This document shows, one piece after another, positions 17,636 through 25,613 of a stretch of 64,000 bases of DNA. Below the pieces are notes generated by a model. The model ran no database searches. It saw nothing but the letters and a program-made list of their open reading frames with translations, and had not been told where the DNA came from. Source of the DNA: Winogradskyella sp. (GTDB lineage Bacteria; Bacteroidota; Bacteroidia; Flavobacteriales; Flavobacteriaceae); contig PBLD01000010.1 of assembly GCA_002722255.1 (NCBI GenBank), positions 200,304 through 264,303 of the forward strand. The letters run 5' to 3'. Position 1 is the stretch's first letter; each line of letters opens with the position of its first letter. Both the position numbers and the translations under genes were made by a program.

Positions 17636-18025
17636 ATGAATTTTAATAACGTAAAACCAATATTTGTTATAAATCTTTTGATGCTATTCTTACTGTTTTT
17701 AGGCTGTAGGTCAGTAAAAAAATTACCAGATCCATTACAATCAGGATGGAAAGGAAAGAAAGTTTGTGAAGTTGTTGAAGAGAACAAATCTGTACGTGTT
17801 TTAAAATGTACATTTCCGCCAAATGTTGGTCACGAGAAGCATTATCACAATCCACACTTTGGTTATACACTATCAGGAGGTAAATTCAGAATTACAGATA
17901 CAACAGGTACTCGCGAAGTAGATGTGCCAAAAGGTTACCACTTTTCTAATGATGTTAAAACTATTCATGAAGTGTTAAATATTGGTGAAACCACAGCTGT
18001 TTTTTTGATTGTTGAATACAAGTAA
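17636..18025 (+). CDS. Cupin-domain lipoprotein
   Basis: From the ATG at 17636 the protein is 129 aa. It has a lipoprotein signal peptide (INLLMLFLLFLGC, lipid Cys near residue 24) and a single small-barrel cupin: RVLKCTFPPNVGHEKHYHNPHFGYTLSGG gives the GX5HXHX3-4E-like first motif (H-x4-H-x-H) and VKTIHEVLNIGET the second-motif His. A metal-binding site is therefore likely. The ligand or reaction is unknown. The frame is open further upstream inside the SLC13 gene (from 17462), but the signal peptide fixes the start. It is probably cotranscribed with the carrier. Confidence 0.85.
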   Translation: MNFNNVKPIFVINLLMLFLLFLGCRSVKKLPDPLQSGWKGKKVCEVVEENKSVRVLKCTFPPNVGHEKHYHNPHFGYTLSGGKFRITDTTGTREVDVPKGYHFSNDVKTIHEVLNIGETTAVFLIVEYK

Positions 18026-18065
18026 ATTAAATAATTAGTATCTTTTATAGCGAAAAAGAAAAGCT

Positions 18066-18518
18066 ATGAATACTACAAGTAAGAGATTTGATAAGGCTTT
18101 GAAAAAGCTTTATGCCGCCTTTCATAATAAAACACTCAATCCTGAAAACTGTAAACAATGCGCTGTCGGAAATATTCTTGATAACAACGATAGTTGGCAA
18201 TATATGACGGACTTGCATGGCTCCAAACGCTTAAACTATGTCGGCTTAGTTCACCAAAATTTAGGAAGACGTTTTAATGGCTATTCACCAATAGAATTAT
18301 TAAAAATTGAAGCTTCCTTTTTAGAAGGTTGTGGTTATCGTTTGGGTAAAACCTATTGCCATAAGCCAGATTATTATAAAAATCAAGATATTTTATTTAA
18401 TGGTTTAAATGCTGTTGTTGCGACTTTATGCGAGTTGGATGGTGTTAAAAATGTTATGGATTGTAGTTCTCTGTTTAATTATGAACTTAAAGATAATTTC
18501 AATCTACAAAGTGCTTAG
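18066..18518 (+). CDS. Conserved Cys-containing protein of unknown function
   Basis: The protein is 150 aa and soluble with no signal peptide. It contains a CKQCAVGN motif near residue 29, the segment NYVGLVHQNLGRRFNGYSPIELLKIEASFLEGCGY, and further Cys at KTYCHKP and VMDCSS. The CxxC plus later Cys/His residues could hold a metal or Fe-S cofactor, but I know no assigned function; I have seen such proteins carry generic Nqr-type labels in flavobacterial genomes without support. Its last 15 bases overlap the convergent Nramp-like gene. Confidence 0.72.
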   Translation: MNTTSKRFDKALKKLYAAFHNKTLNPENCKQCAVGNILDNNDSWQYMTDLHGSKRLNYVGLVHQNLGRRFNGYSPIELLKIEASFLEGCGYRLGKTYCHKPDYYKNQDILFNGLNAVVATLCELDGVKNVMDCSSLFNYELKDNFNLQSA

Positions 18519-19748
18519 GTACCAAATACTGAAACCTAATAAGAAAGCAATACCTAACCAAGACAAAATATGTAAGCCTAAACTCGGTCTCCAGGCTTTA
18601 GGTGTATGTTTACTGCAGAGCAGTTTGTAGTTTATGATAGCATAGAAGGGTGCTGTTACAAAAGATAGAATCGTTGCTACTTTAATGAGCAATCCCATCT
18701 CAGAAGCCAGAAATAAAAAGATAATTATGGTTCCGAAGGTTAAAATTAGTATCCAGTTGAGGTAACCTTTTTTGTAGGTTTTATTGTTGAGTATCTCTAA
18801 ACTTTTGTTCATAGCTCTAGGAGAAGCATCTAGTGTGGTAATAGTGGTACTAAACATAGTTGTAAATGCAGCAATACCAATAAGAATTTTAGCCCAATCA
18901 CCTAAACTTTTGGTGTATAATTCTATAAGTTGGTTAGAAAATATACCAGCTTTATTGCTAAAGCTATTTCCAGAATCATGCATTACAAAGTAGCCTAAAC
19001 AAACAAAAGCAATTCCTAAAAGTATGGCGCCAAAAAAGCCGACGTTAAAATCTAACAACGCATTTTTTGGAGTAAATGATCCTTCGTCTTTTTTCTTTTC
19101 TAATGCCCAAATAGAATGCCATACAGAAATATCTAAAGGTGCTGGCATCCATCCCATAAAGGCGATTAAAAAAGCAATTTCAATTTTATTGTTTGGTAAT
19201 ACCTGATTGAAATCTATGGTTTTATCAAATTCGGTGAAAGCAAAATAAACAGCCACCAAAGTGCTTATGGTAAGTGTAATTATAATCACTTTAATAAGTT
19301 TGTCTAAGGTGTTGTATTTTCCAATTAATAGAATAAACAGACAAATAAAGAGTAAGATAATCGTCCAGATTTCTACACTGTTTATACTTTCAATACCAAA
19401 ATTTAAAAAAGAAATATCACCAAAGAGTGAATTTGCCAAGCCAGCCGTAACGATAGTTACAGCAGCTTGAATTGTAAACATGGTGGCTAAGCTTAAAATG
19501 AAATAAGCTATTAAAATGGACTTGCCCAATTTATGATATCCTTTTAGCAAACTCTCTCCCGTTGCTGCAGCATATCTTGGGCCAAATTGAAAAAAAGGAT
19601 ATTTAAATAGATGAACAAGTAATAATGCCCATAAAAGACCTAAACCAAAATCAGCACCAGCTCTTGTAGATTGTACCAAGTGCGAAACACCAATTGCTGC
19701 ACCAGCAAATAGTAAACCAGGACCTAATTTCTTTATATGAGATAGCAT
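18504..19748 (-). CDS. Divergent Nramp-family metal transporter lacking the DPGN motif
   Basis: The 414-aa protein has about 11 transmembrane helices and begins with the Nramp signature KLGPGLLFAGAAIG. Where canonical Nramp TM1 has DPGN, this protein has GVSH (residues 20-23); where TM6 has MPHN it has WMPAPLDISVW (about 200-210). Because these are the metal ligands of MntH/DraNramp, the substrate or mechanism probably differs, although Met remains. It ends an operon behind a glycosyltransferase and an ECF sigma factor; its ATG overlaps the sigma stop as TAATG, which implies translational coupling. Confidence 0.82.
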   Translation of the reverse strand: MLSHIKKLGPGLLFAGAAIGVSHLVQSTRAGADFGLGLLWALLLVHLFKYPFFQFGPRYAAATGESLLKGYHKLGKSILIAYFILSLATMFTIQAAVTIVTAGLANSLFGDISFLNFGIESINSVEIWTIILLFICLFILLIGKYNTLDKLIKVIIITLTISTLVAVYFAFTEFDKTIDFNQVLPNNKIEIAFLIAFMGWMPAPLDISVWHSIWALEKKKDEGSFTPKNALLDFNVGFFGAILLGIAFVCLGYFVMHDSGNSFSNKAGIFSNQLIELYTKSLGDWAKILIGIAAFTTMFSTTITTLDASPRAMNKSLEILNNKTYKKGYLNWILILTFGTIIIFLFLASEMGLLIKVATILSFVTAPFYAIINYKLLCSKHTPKAWRPSLGLHILSWLGIAFLLGFSIWYLSTL

Positions 19749-20293
19749 TACGTTTTAGTAATAATGGCAGCTAATAGCTTTTTTGCGCGTAATAGTTTTA
19801 CCTTAACATTGTTAATTGGTTCTTTAAGTTCCTCAGAGATTTCTTTGTAGCTTAATTCCTGAAAATACCTTAGATTAATAACTTCTTGGTAATGCGGCTT
19901 CAGCTTTTTTATATCTCTTAGTAGTTTGGCAAGATTTTGTTCCGTGATAATTTTGTCTTCAGGAGTAGGAGAGTCGTCAATAATCTCTAAGTAATTGTCT
20001 TCGTTGTCTTTTGAGGTGTTTTGTATGGTCTTTTTTTGTTTTCTTACTAAGTCTATATGGATATTTTTAGATATAGTAATTAGCCAAGTTTTGAACTTAT
20101 AATTCTCATCATAAGTATTTATTTTATCAAAAGCCTTAGAAAAGGTTTGGATGGTAATGTCTTCAGCATCATTTTCATTTTGAGTGCGCATTAGCTGAAA
20201 AGAATACACATCGTTCCAGAATGTATCAAGAAGAAAATTAAACGCAATCTGGTCATTTTGTTTGGCTTTGTTAATTGCGTCTATTATTTCCAA
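19748..20293 (-). CDS. ECF RNA polymerase sigma factor
   Basis: The 181-aa protein has region 2 (AFNFLLDTFWNDVYSFQLM, DAEDITIQTFSKAFDKI, FKTWLITISKNIHIDLVRK) and region 4 (LKPHYQEVINLRYFQELSYKEISEELKEPINNVKVKLLRAKKLL). The linker is acidic. No anti-sigma gene is adjacent: upstream is a glycosyltransferase overlapping by 10 bases, downstream the Nramp-like transporter. It may be controlled by its own abundance or by a distant anti-sigma factor. Confidence 0.92.
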   Translation of the reverse strand: MEIIDAINKAKQNDQIAFNFLLDTFWNDVYSFQLMRTQNENDAEDITIQTFSKAFDKINTYDENYKFKTWLITISKNIHIDLVRKQKKTIQNTSKDNEDNYLEIIDDSPTPEDKIITEQNLAKLLRDIKKLKPHYQEVINLRYFQELSYKEISEELKEPINNVKVKLLRAKKLLAAIITKT

Positions 20294-21396
20294 TGTTTAG
20301 GTGTAGATATAAGATTAGCAATAAAGATACTTAATTGTGTGGTAACTAAAAATAATTCTAGAAAAGGTGCAAAAAAGATAAGATTAACGTCGTCTAGTTT
20401 TTTAGCAGTAAAACCAAAGCATAAAAGTTGAATGACAAACCGAAGAACAATAAGTGCTAGTGCCCACTGAATATTATACCCAAGGATTATAAGTGTTACA
20501 CCAAAAACCCAAAACAAAAGTTGAGATGTGTAAAATAAACCTAAAAGAATTTTATGTTTTGTTTTATAAAATGAAGCAGTACTTACATGCCTGCGTTTTT
20601 GCAATATCCAATCTTTGAATGTTTTTTTTGGTTCTGAGATTGTAAAGCTTTCTTTTGAAAAACAGATATCTATATTTTTAGCATTAGCAACTTCATTTAT
20701 AAATAAATCATCATCACCAGATTTTATAGACATATGACCGTTAAAGCCATTGTTGTTAAAGAACAATTCTTTTCTATAAGCCATGTTTCTGCCAACTCCC
20801 ATGTATGGGATTCCTAATTTTGCGTATGAAAAGTATTGCAAAGCGGTAATAATAGTTTCAAAACGTATAAGAGCATTTAATATTGAATATTTCTTTTTGG
20901 CATAAGCTCCATAACCCAATACAATAGCTTTTTGGTTTGAAAATTTACTACTTATTTGTGCAAGCCATTTATTAGAGTTTGGTTTACAATCAGCATCAGT
21001 AAAAACAAGAAAATCGTTGCTTGAAGCTTTTATGCCTAAAGTAAGCGCATATTTTTTATTTCCCCAAAACGCTTCATTAGATTTTACATCTACAATTTTG
21101 ATGTTTTTACTATTGGCTTCGAAGTGTTCCATGACCTCTAATGTTTCATCAGACGAACTGTCGTTGACCAAAACAACTTCAAAATTGCTGTAATTTTGAT
21201 TGAGTATATAAGGAAGATTTTCTTCTAAATTTTTAGCTTCATTTTTAGCACAGATAATTACAGAAAGCGGTATATGCTTTTTAAGTTTAGTTTCTGCACG
21301 CTGTAAGGCAAAAGAAAAAAGAAATGTAGAATAATAAACAAGCTGAATACCAACTATAACTATGAATACTATAAATAGTATAGAGGTAAGGTTCAT
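20284..21396 (-). CDS. Family 2 glycosyltransferase, membrane-anchored
   Basis: The 370-aa protein has an N-terminal transmembrane helix (about 5-28) and a GT-A domain: LSVIICAKNEAKNLEENLP, VLVNDSSSDET, the DxD-like DADCKPNS, the acceptor-side GDDDLFINE and a QKRRH motif near residue 265. Three to four C-terminal transmembrane helices follow (about 285-365). This layout fits processive or lipid-linked inner-membrane GT2 enzymes acting on surface glycans. The donor and acceptor are unknown. It overlaps the sigma-factor gene by 10 bases and follows the 67-aa gene by 6. Confidence 0.88.
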   Translation of the reverse strand: MNLTSILFIVFIVIVGIQLVYYSTFLFSFALQRAETKLKKHIPLSVIICAKNEAKNLEENLPYILNQNYSNFEVVLVNDSSSDETLEVMEHFEANSKNIKIVDVKSNEAFWGNKKYALTLGIKASSNDFLVFTDADCKPNSNKWLAQISSKFSNQKAIVLGYGAYAKKKYSILNALIRFETIITALQYFSYAKLGIPYMGVGRNMAYRKELFFNNNGFNGHMSIKSGDDDLFINEVANAKNIDICFSKESFTISEPKKTFKDWILQKRRHVSTASFYKTKHKILLGLFYTSQLLFWVFGVTLIILGYNIQWALALIVLRFVIQLLCFGFTAKKLDDVNLIFFAPFLELFLVTTQLSIFIANLISTPKHWK

Positions 21397-21402
21397 TAAA
21401 AC

Positions 21403-21606
21403 TTAGGAATGTTGAGGTTCGTTACAATCTTTGAATTGGTCTGGAGTTTTTCCACAAAAACCGCAAGCTTCTCCTTCTTTGTTTAGCATAGGATTCTGAC
21501 TGGCGCAGGTGCCAGCAAATTTTCCGTCTTTTTTTGCCCAGATTTTAATCGCAATTCCGGCAACTGCTAAAGCAAGCATTCCTAAAGTAAGAAGTATTAA
21601 TTTCAT
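21403..21606 (-). CDS. Small Cys-rich membrane-anchored protein
   Basis: The 67-aa protein has an N-terminal hydrophobic helix (LILLTLGMLALAVAGIAIKIW) followed by a short soluble tail with four Cys in the order GTCASQN, GEACGFCGKTP and KDCNEP. The CxxC suggests metal or redox chemistry. Similar small membrane or secreted proteins occur widely in Flavobacteriia with no function known to me. It is the first gene of the glycosyltransferase-sigma-Nramp operon and has a clear -7 element. Confidence 0.75.
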   Translation of the reverse strand: MKLILLTLGMLALAVAGIAIKIWAKKDGKFAGTCASQNPMLNKEGEACGFCGKTPDQFKDCNEPQHS

Positions 21607-21625
21607 CGGACTTAATAATTTGATG

Positions 21626-21633
21626 CAAAGATA
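21626..21633 (-). promoter_or_regulatory. -7 element of the Cys-rich/GT2/sigma/Nramp operon
   Basis: On the minus strand this reads TATCTTTG, an exact match to TAnnTTTG, 19 bases before the ATG at 21606. Confidence 0.55.
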
Positions 21634-21711
21634 AGGCTTTAATATAAAATTTGTAAGCTTTAAGCTAGAGGATTTCTAGAGGTGTAAAATCTAAAATATT
21701 ATTATTCAAAT

Positions 21712-21742
21712 AAAAAAAAAGAGGTACAAACCGTGCCTCTTT
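21712..21742 (-). terminator. Terminator after the anti-sigma gene
   Basis: AAAGAGG-T-AC pairs with GT-G-CCTCTTT (10 bp with one G/T position) around a 5-base loop. On the minus strand a run of about nine T residues follows, a strong intrinsic terminator for the sigma/anti-sigma operon. Confidence 0.8.
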
Positions 21743-21765
21743 ATCCTAATTTTTTTGTTTGAAAT

Positions 21766-22557
21766 TTATTTTTCCTTAAGAGAAATCTCTGCAACTTCAG
21801 TATTATTTTCATTAGTTTCTTCTCCGTCTTTACCTATTTTAATACTTAAGGCTAAAGCATCTTCCATATACGGAATTTGTTTCATCTTACGGTCAGACTC
21901 ATCCAATATACCTAAGTTTACCATTCGGTCTTGAAGTTCGGCCCAAATTTGGTAATGCTGATCTTCAGGTAGCTCAGGTAACTTAATTACATCTATCAAT
22001 GATGTTTTATCTACAGGATTAATGTAGGCTACAGTTTTAAGATCTTTAGCTCTGTCATTACCATTGATAATGTATTTTCTGGCATTAGGATTGTTTAACT
22101 TGTTTAATTCAGAAGATAACTCTGATAACCTATTGTTATTTTTTTCAATATCACTTCTTAGGTCATAAATTTCGTCTATTACCACATTATTTTCATCTAA
22201 GAGATTCTTGTTTTTTTGATACAAGAAAAATGTAGACGCAGCAAATAAAACAGCAGCGGCAGTTGCAGCTATAGTATACCAAGGTGTCTTTCTGTGTTGT
22301 ACTAACTGAATTACTTTGGTATCATTTTTTTCTTCTAAGGCATCTAAGATGTTTCCTAAAATATTTTTTGGGACATCTACAGCGCCAGCCTTAGCAATAA
22401 TTTCTAAATTATTCTGAAGCTTTTCGTAAGCTTCGGCTGCTTCAGGATAATTACTAATAAAAAATTCTACCTCCTTGGTTTCTTCATAGGAAGCTTCACC
22501 TACTAAGTACTTGTTTAGTAAGTCAGAATTTAAAAAGGTATGTAATTTTGTTTCCAT
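21766..22557 (-). CDS. Anti-sigma factor with RskA C-terminal domain
   Basis: From the ATG at 22557 the protein is 263 aa. The N-terminal cytosolic part (TFLNSDLLNKYLVGEASYEETKEVE) is an anti-sigma/zinc-finger-like segment without the usual HxxxCxxC. One transmembrane helix follows at about 100-118 (YTIAATAAAVLFAASTFFLY), then a periplasmic coiled-coil (LLDENNVVIDEIYDLRSDIE and onward) and the RskA-type domain (VAYINPVDKTSLIDVIKLPELPEDQHYQIWAEL). It should hold the ECF sigma encoded just upstream. The open frame to 22596 overlaps the sigma gene; METKLH at 22557 is the more natural start, 7 bases after the sigma stop. Confidence 0.88.
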   Translation of the reverse strand: METKLHTFLNSDLLNKYLVGEASYEETKEVEFFISNYPEAAEAYEKLQNNLEIIAKAGAVDVPKNILGNILDALEEKNDTKVIQLVQHRKTPWYTIAATAAAVLFAASTFFLYQKNKNLLDENNVVIDEIYDLRSDIEKNNNRLSELSSELNKLNNPNARKYIINGNDRAKDLKTVAYINPVDKTSLIDVIKLPELPEDQHYQIWAELQDRMVNLGILDESDRKMKQIPYMEDALALSIKIGKDGEETNENNTEVAEISLKEK

Positions 22558-22564
22558 AATTCTG

Positions 22565-23101
22565 TTATTCTGGGTCGTAAACTTTTTTAAGTTCACGTAG
22601 TCCTATTTTTAATCTCGATTTTATAGTACCAAGTGGAATGTCTAACTCATCGCTAGCTTCTTGCTGTGTCATGCCCTGAAAAAATAAGGCATCTAACACA
22701 ATTTGATACTTTTCTTCGAGTCGTCCAACATGCTCTTTAATATCCAATACATCTTGGTTTAAATTACTTGATGGTAAGATATATACGTTTGAAGTATCGA
22801 TTTGGACTTCTTTCTGATATCGATTATTAAAACTTCTTAACTTATCTATAGCTGTGTTTCTTGCAATTCTAAATAGCCAAGTAAATAGTTTTGCTTTTTT
22901 TGGATCGTATTTATGAGCGTTTTTCCAGACTTTTATAAAAGTTTCTTGTAAAGCGTCTTGAGCAATTTCTTCGTTTATAGTTATTTTTAAAATAACACCG
23001 TAGAGACTGTTAGAGTAGTTCTCATACAATAAATCTAACGCTCTTTTGTCGCTTTTATCAAGTAAGTCGATTATTTTCTGTTCGGTTGGTGTAACGCTCA
23101 A
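22565..23101 (-). CDS. ECF RNA polymerase sigma factor with cognate anti-sigma
   Basis: The 178-aa protein is sigma-K-like. Region 2 is ALDLLYENYSNSLYGVILKI, AQDALQETFIKVWKNAHKYD and KLFTWLFRIARNTAIDKLRS; region 4 is LEEKYQIVLDALFFQGMTQQEASDELDIPLGTIKSRLKIGLRELK. The anti-sigma gene is directly downstream, and a -7 element lies upstream. The pair probably responds to envelope or oxidative stress, as RskA/SigK-type pairs do; the signal is not visible here. Confidence 0.94.
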   Translation of the reverse strand: MSVTPTEQKIIDLLDKSDKRALDLLYENYSNSLYGVILKITINEEIAQDALQETFIKVWKNAHKYDPKKAKLFTWLFRIARNTAIDKLRSFNNRYQKEVQIDTSNVYILPSSNLNQDVLDIKEHVGRLEEKYQIVLDALFFQGMTQQEASDELDIPLGTIKSRLKIGLRELKKVYDPE

Positions 23102-23151
23102 AATGTTAAAATCTTAGTTTTTAGATTTTTAAAACATCCAAAATGGATTTA

Positions 23152-23159
23152 CAAACGTA
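23152..23159 (-). promoter_or_regulatory. -7 element of the sigma/anti-sigma operon
   Basis: On the minus strand this reads TACGTTTG, an exact TAnnTTTG match, 50 bases before the start at 23101. Confidence 0.45.
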
Positions 23160-23263
23160 AATATAGTTAAATACGGTAATATAAGTATTTCATATTATAA
23201 AGTTAGAATAGTCATTTTTTCAGAGAGATTGGTTAATAGCATTTAAAAGATTATTCTAAACTC

Positions 23264-23291
23264 AAAAGTCGTAACCCTCGTTACGACTTTT
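23264..23291 (-). terminator. Terminator after murB
   Basis: AAAAGTCGTAA pairs perfectly with TTACGACTTTT (11 bp, 6-base loop), located immediately downstream of murB on the minus strand. The arm ends in TTTT, which can serve as the U-tract. Confidence 0.75.
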
Positions 23292-23294
23292 GTT

Positions 23295-24308
23295 TTATAT
23301 AATGTTTACTTCTGTTTCTATTGAAATATTAAAAATTCGTTTTATTGTTTTTTGAATTAATTGTGCCAGTTCATAAATATCACTTCCTTTAGCATTACCA
23401 TAATTAACTAGAACTAAAGCTTGCTTTTGGTGTACACCATAGTCATTGAATCTTTTTCCTTTAAAACCAGCTTGTTCTATTAGCCAGCCAGCAGGAACTT
23501 TAACCAAAGTATCCGATACTTTGTAAGATGGTACATCTGGAAAATTGGTTTGTAAGTTGTTGAACTCTTCAATAGTAACTACAGGATTTTTAAAAAAACT
23601 ACCACTATTACCTATTTCTTTTGGGTCTGGTAGTTTACTTTGTCTAATAGCAATTACTGCATTAGATACATCTTTAATTGTTGGTTTTACAATATTAGAT
23701 GTTTGGAGTTCTTGTTTAATAGCACCATAATCTGTGTGCAGTTGGTGATTTTGTTTGCTAAGCTTAAATGTAACGCTTGTAATGATGTATTCGCCTTTTA
23801 AATCTTGCTTAAAAACAGATTCTCTATAACCAAATTTGCAATCTTCTTTTGTAAAAGTTCTTGTGTTTTGGTCGTTGATATTAATGGCTTGGCAACTTTC
23901 AAATACATCTTTTAATTCTACACCATAAGCTCCTATGTTTTGAATAGGAGATGTCCCAACATTACCAGGAATTAAAGATAGATTTTCAACACCACCATAA
24001 TTGTGTTCTAAACACCAAAGGACAAACTCGTGCCAGTTTTCGCCAGCCATTGCTTTAACAAAAACAGTGTCATCAGTTTCATTGACTACTTCAGTGCCTT
24101 TTAGATTTATATGAAGCACTAAAGCATCAATATTTTTAGTAAGAAGCATATTGCTTCCGCCACCAAGAATAAATATTGGTTGGTTACCTTTGGTTTTTAA
24201 AATCTCAATTAGAGCTGCTTCAGTTGTAATATTACAATACGATTTTGCTTTGGCATCTAGGCCAAAAGTATTAAAAGGTTGTAGTGAAACATTGTGCTCT
24301 ATAACCAT
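23295..24308 (-). CDS. murB: UDP-N-acetylmuramate dehydrogenase
   Basis: The 337-aa protein reduces UDP-GlcNAc-enolpyruvate to UDP-MurNAc with NADPH and FAD in peptidoglycan precursor synthesis. FAD-binding features are NTFGLDAKAKSYCNI, FILGGGSNMLL and GENWHEFVLWCLEHNYGGVENLSLIPGNVGTSPIQNIGAYG. The catalytic region includes YRESVFKQ, GNSGSFFKNPV (proton-donor Ser) and the C-terminal Glu in the ending IETEVN. It is the type I (E. coli-like) form. It follows the aminotransferase gene with a 1-base gap. Confidence 0.96.
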   Translation of the reverse strand: MVIEHNVSLQPFNTFGLDAKAKSYCNITTEAALIEILKTKGNQPIFILGGGSNMLLTKNIDALVLHINLKGTEVVNETDDTVFVKAMAGENWHEFVLWCLEHNYGGVENLSLIPGNVGTSPIQNIGAYGVELKDVFESCQAININDQNTRTFTKEDCKFGYRESVFKQDLKGEYIITSVTFKLSKQNHQLHTDYGAIKQELQTSNIVKPTIKDVSNAVIAIRQSKLPDPKEIGNSGSFFKNPVVTIEEFNNLQTNFPDVPSYKVSDTLVKVPAGWLIEQAGFKGKRFNDYGVHQKQALVLVNYGNAKGSDIYELAQLIQKTIKRIFNISIETEVNII

Positions 24309-24309
24309 A

Positions 24310-25500
24310 TTAGTCTTTATATACTTTTAGGGCTTCTTCTAATATTTTAACGGCTATTCTAAGACTGTCTTCGTTAAGTACATATGCAATCCTTATTTGG
24401 TTGCGACCAACTCCAGGTGTAGAGTAGAAGCCAGCTGCAGGAGCTACCATGATAGTGCTATTTTCATAATCAAAAGACTCTAACAGCCATCTTGCAAAAT
24501 CATCAGAGTTTTTAACAGGTAATTCTGCTATACAATAAAAAGCTCCGTTAGGTTTAGCAACCTTTACACCAGGAATGTTTTCTAAGCCTTCAATTAAAGT
24601 GTTTCTACGCTTTACATATTCTTCTTTAACATCATCAAAATAGCTTTGCGGAGTTTGTAAGGCAGCTTCACTAGCAATCTGTGCTAAGGTTGGTGGACTT
24701 AGTCTTGCTTGGGCAAACTTTAATGCCGTTTTTATAACCTCTTTGTTTTTAGAAACTAAATAACCAATACGAGCACCACACATACTGTAACGCTTAGAAA
24801 CTGAGTCTATAACTATTGCATGCTCTTCTAAGCCTGGTTCTTGCAATATGGAATAATGCTCTATACCATCATATACAAACTCTCTGTAAACTTCATCTGC
24901 AATTAAGAATAAATCGTGTTTCTTAACAATAGCAGCAAGTTTGTTGATTTCTTCTTTAGAGTATAAATAACCTGTAGGATTACCAGGATTACAAATAAGA
25001 ATAGCCTTAGTTTTTGGTGTGATGAGTTTTTCAAATTCCTCTATAGGAGGAAGTGCAAAATTGTCTTCAATTTTAGAAATTACAGGAACCACTTTAACGC
25101 TAGAAGCTGTTGAAAAACCATTGTAATTAGCATAAAAAGGCTCAGGAATAATAATTTCATCGTCCTCATCCATAATACTACCAAAAGCAAAAAGCAAAGC
25201 TTCACTACCACCTGTGGTTACTATAATATCACTATGGGTTACATCAATATTGTTACGCAAGTAATATTGAGCAATTTTTTTTCTATATTCCTCCGAACCT
25301 TCAGATCTTGAATAAGCAAGTATATCTAACGAGTGTACTTTTACAGCATCTAAAGCAACCGTAGGTGTTTTGATATCTGGTTGTCCTATATTTAAATAAT
25401 AAACTGTTTTTCCTTGTTTATGGGCTTCTTCAGCAAAAGGAACCAATTTTCTTATTGGGGATTCTGGCATATTAATGCCTTTCTCAGAAATTTTCGGCAT
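24310..25500 (-). CDS. PLP-dependent class I/II aminotransferase (AspC-like)
   Basis: The 396-aa fold-type I aminotransferase has YYLNIGQPDIKTP at the N terminus, the cofactor-phosphate loop TTGGSEALLFAFG, NPGNPTGYLYS, the Asp of IADEVYREFVYDG, Schiff-base Lys in VIDSVSKRYSMCGARIGYL and the carboxylate-binding Arg in GRNQIRIAYV. It probably transaminates aspartate or another amino acid with 2-oxoglutarate; specificity is uncertain. It is cotranscribed with murB. Confidence 0.92.
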   Translation of the reverse strand: MPKISEKGINMPESPIRKLVPFAEEAHKQGKTVYYLNIGQPDIKTPTVALDAVKVHSLDILAYSRSEGSEEYRKKIAQYYLRNNIDVTHSDIIVTTGGSEALLFAFGSIMDEDDEIIIPEPFYANYNGFSTASSVKVVPVISKIEDNFALPPIEEFEKLITPKTKAILICNPGNPTGYLYSKEEINKLAAIVKKHDLFLIADEVYREFVYDGIEHYSILQEPGLEEHAIVIDSVSKRYSMCGARIGYLVSKNKEVIKTALKFAQARLSPPTLAQIASEAALQTPQSYFDDVKEEYVKRRNTLIEGLENIPGVKVAKPNGAFYCIAELPVKNSDDFARWLLESFDYENSTIMVAPAAGFYSTPGVGRNQIRIAYVLNEDSLRIAVKILEEALKVYKD

Positions 25501-25613
25501 GGTAAAAATTTTAGAGTGCTAAGTTCTGAAATTTCTTAAAGTTTCTACAAAAAATAACGCTGAAAATGTATAGTTAAACAAAGATTTGTAAATTCAGTAA
25601 AATCTAATACCTA

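Noticed and set aside
18409..18630. Plus-strand frame of 73 codons overlapping the CxxC protein and the Nramp-like gene
   Set aside because: It is out of frame with the real gene and consists of low-complexity Leu/Ile codons.
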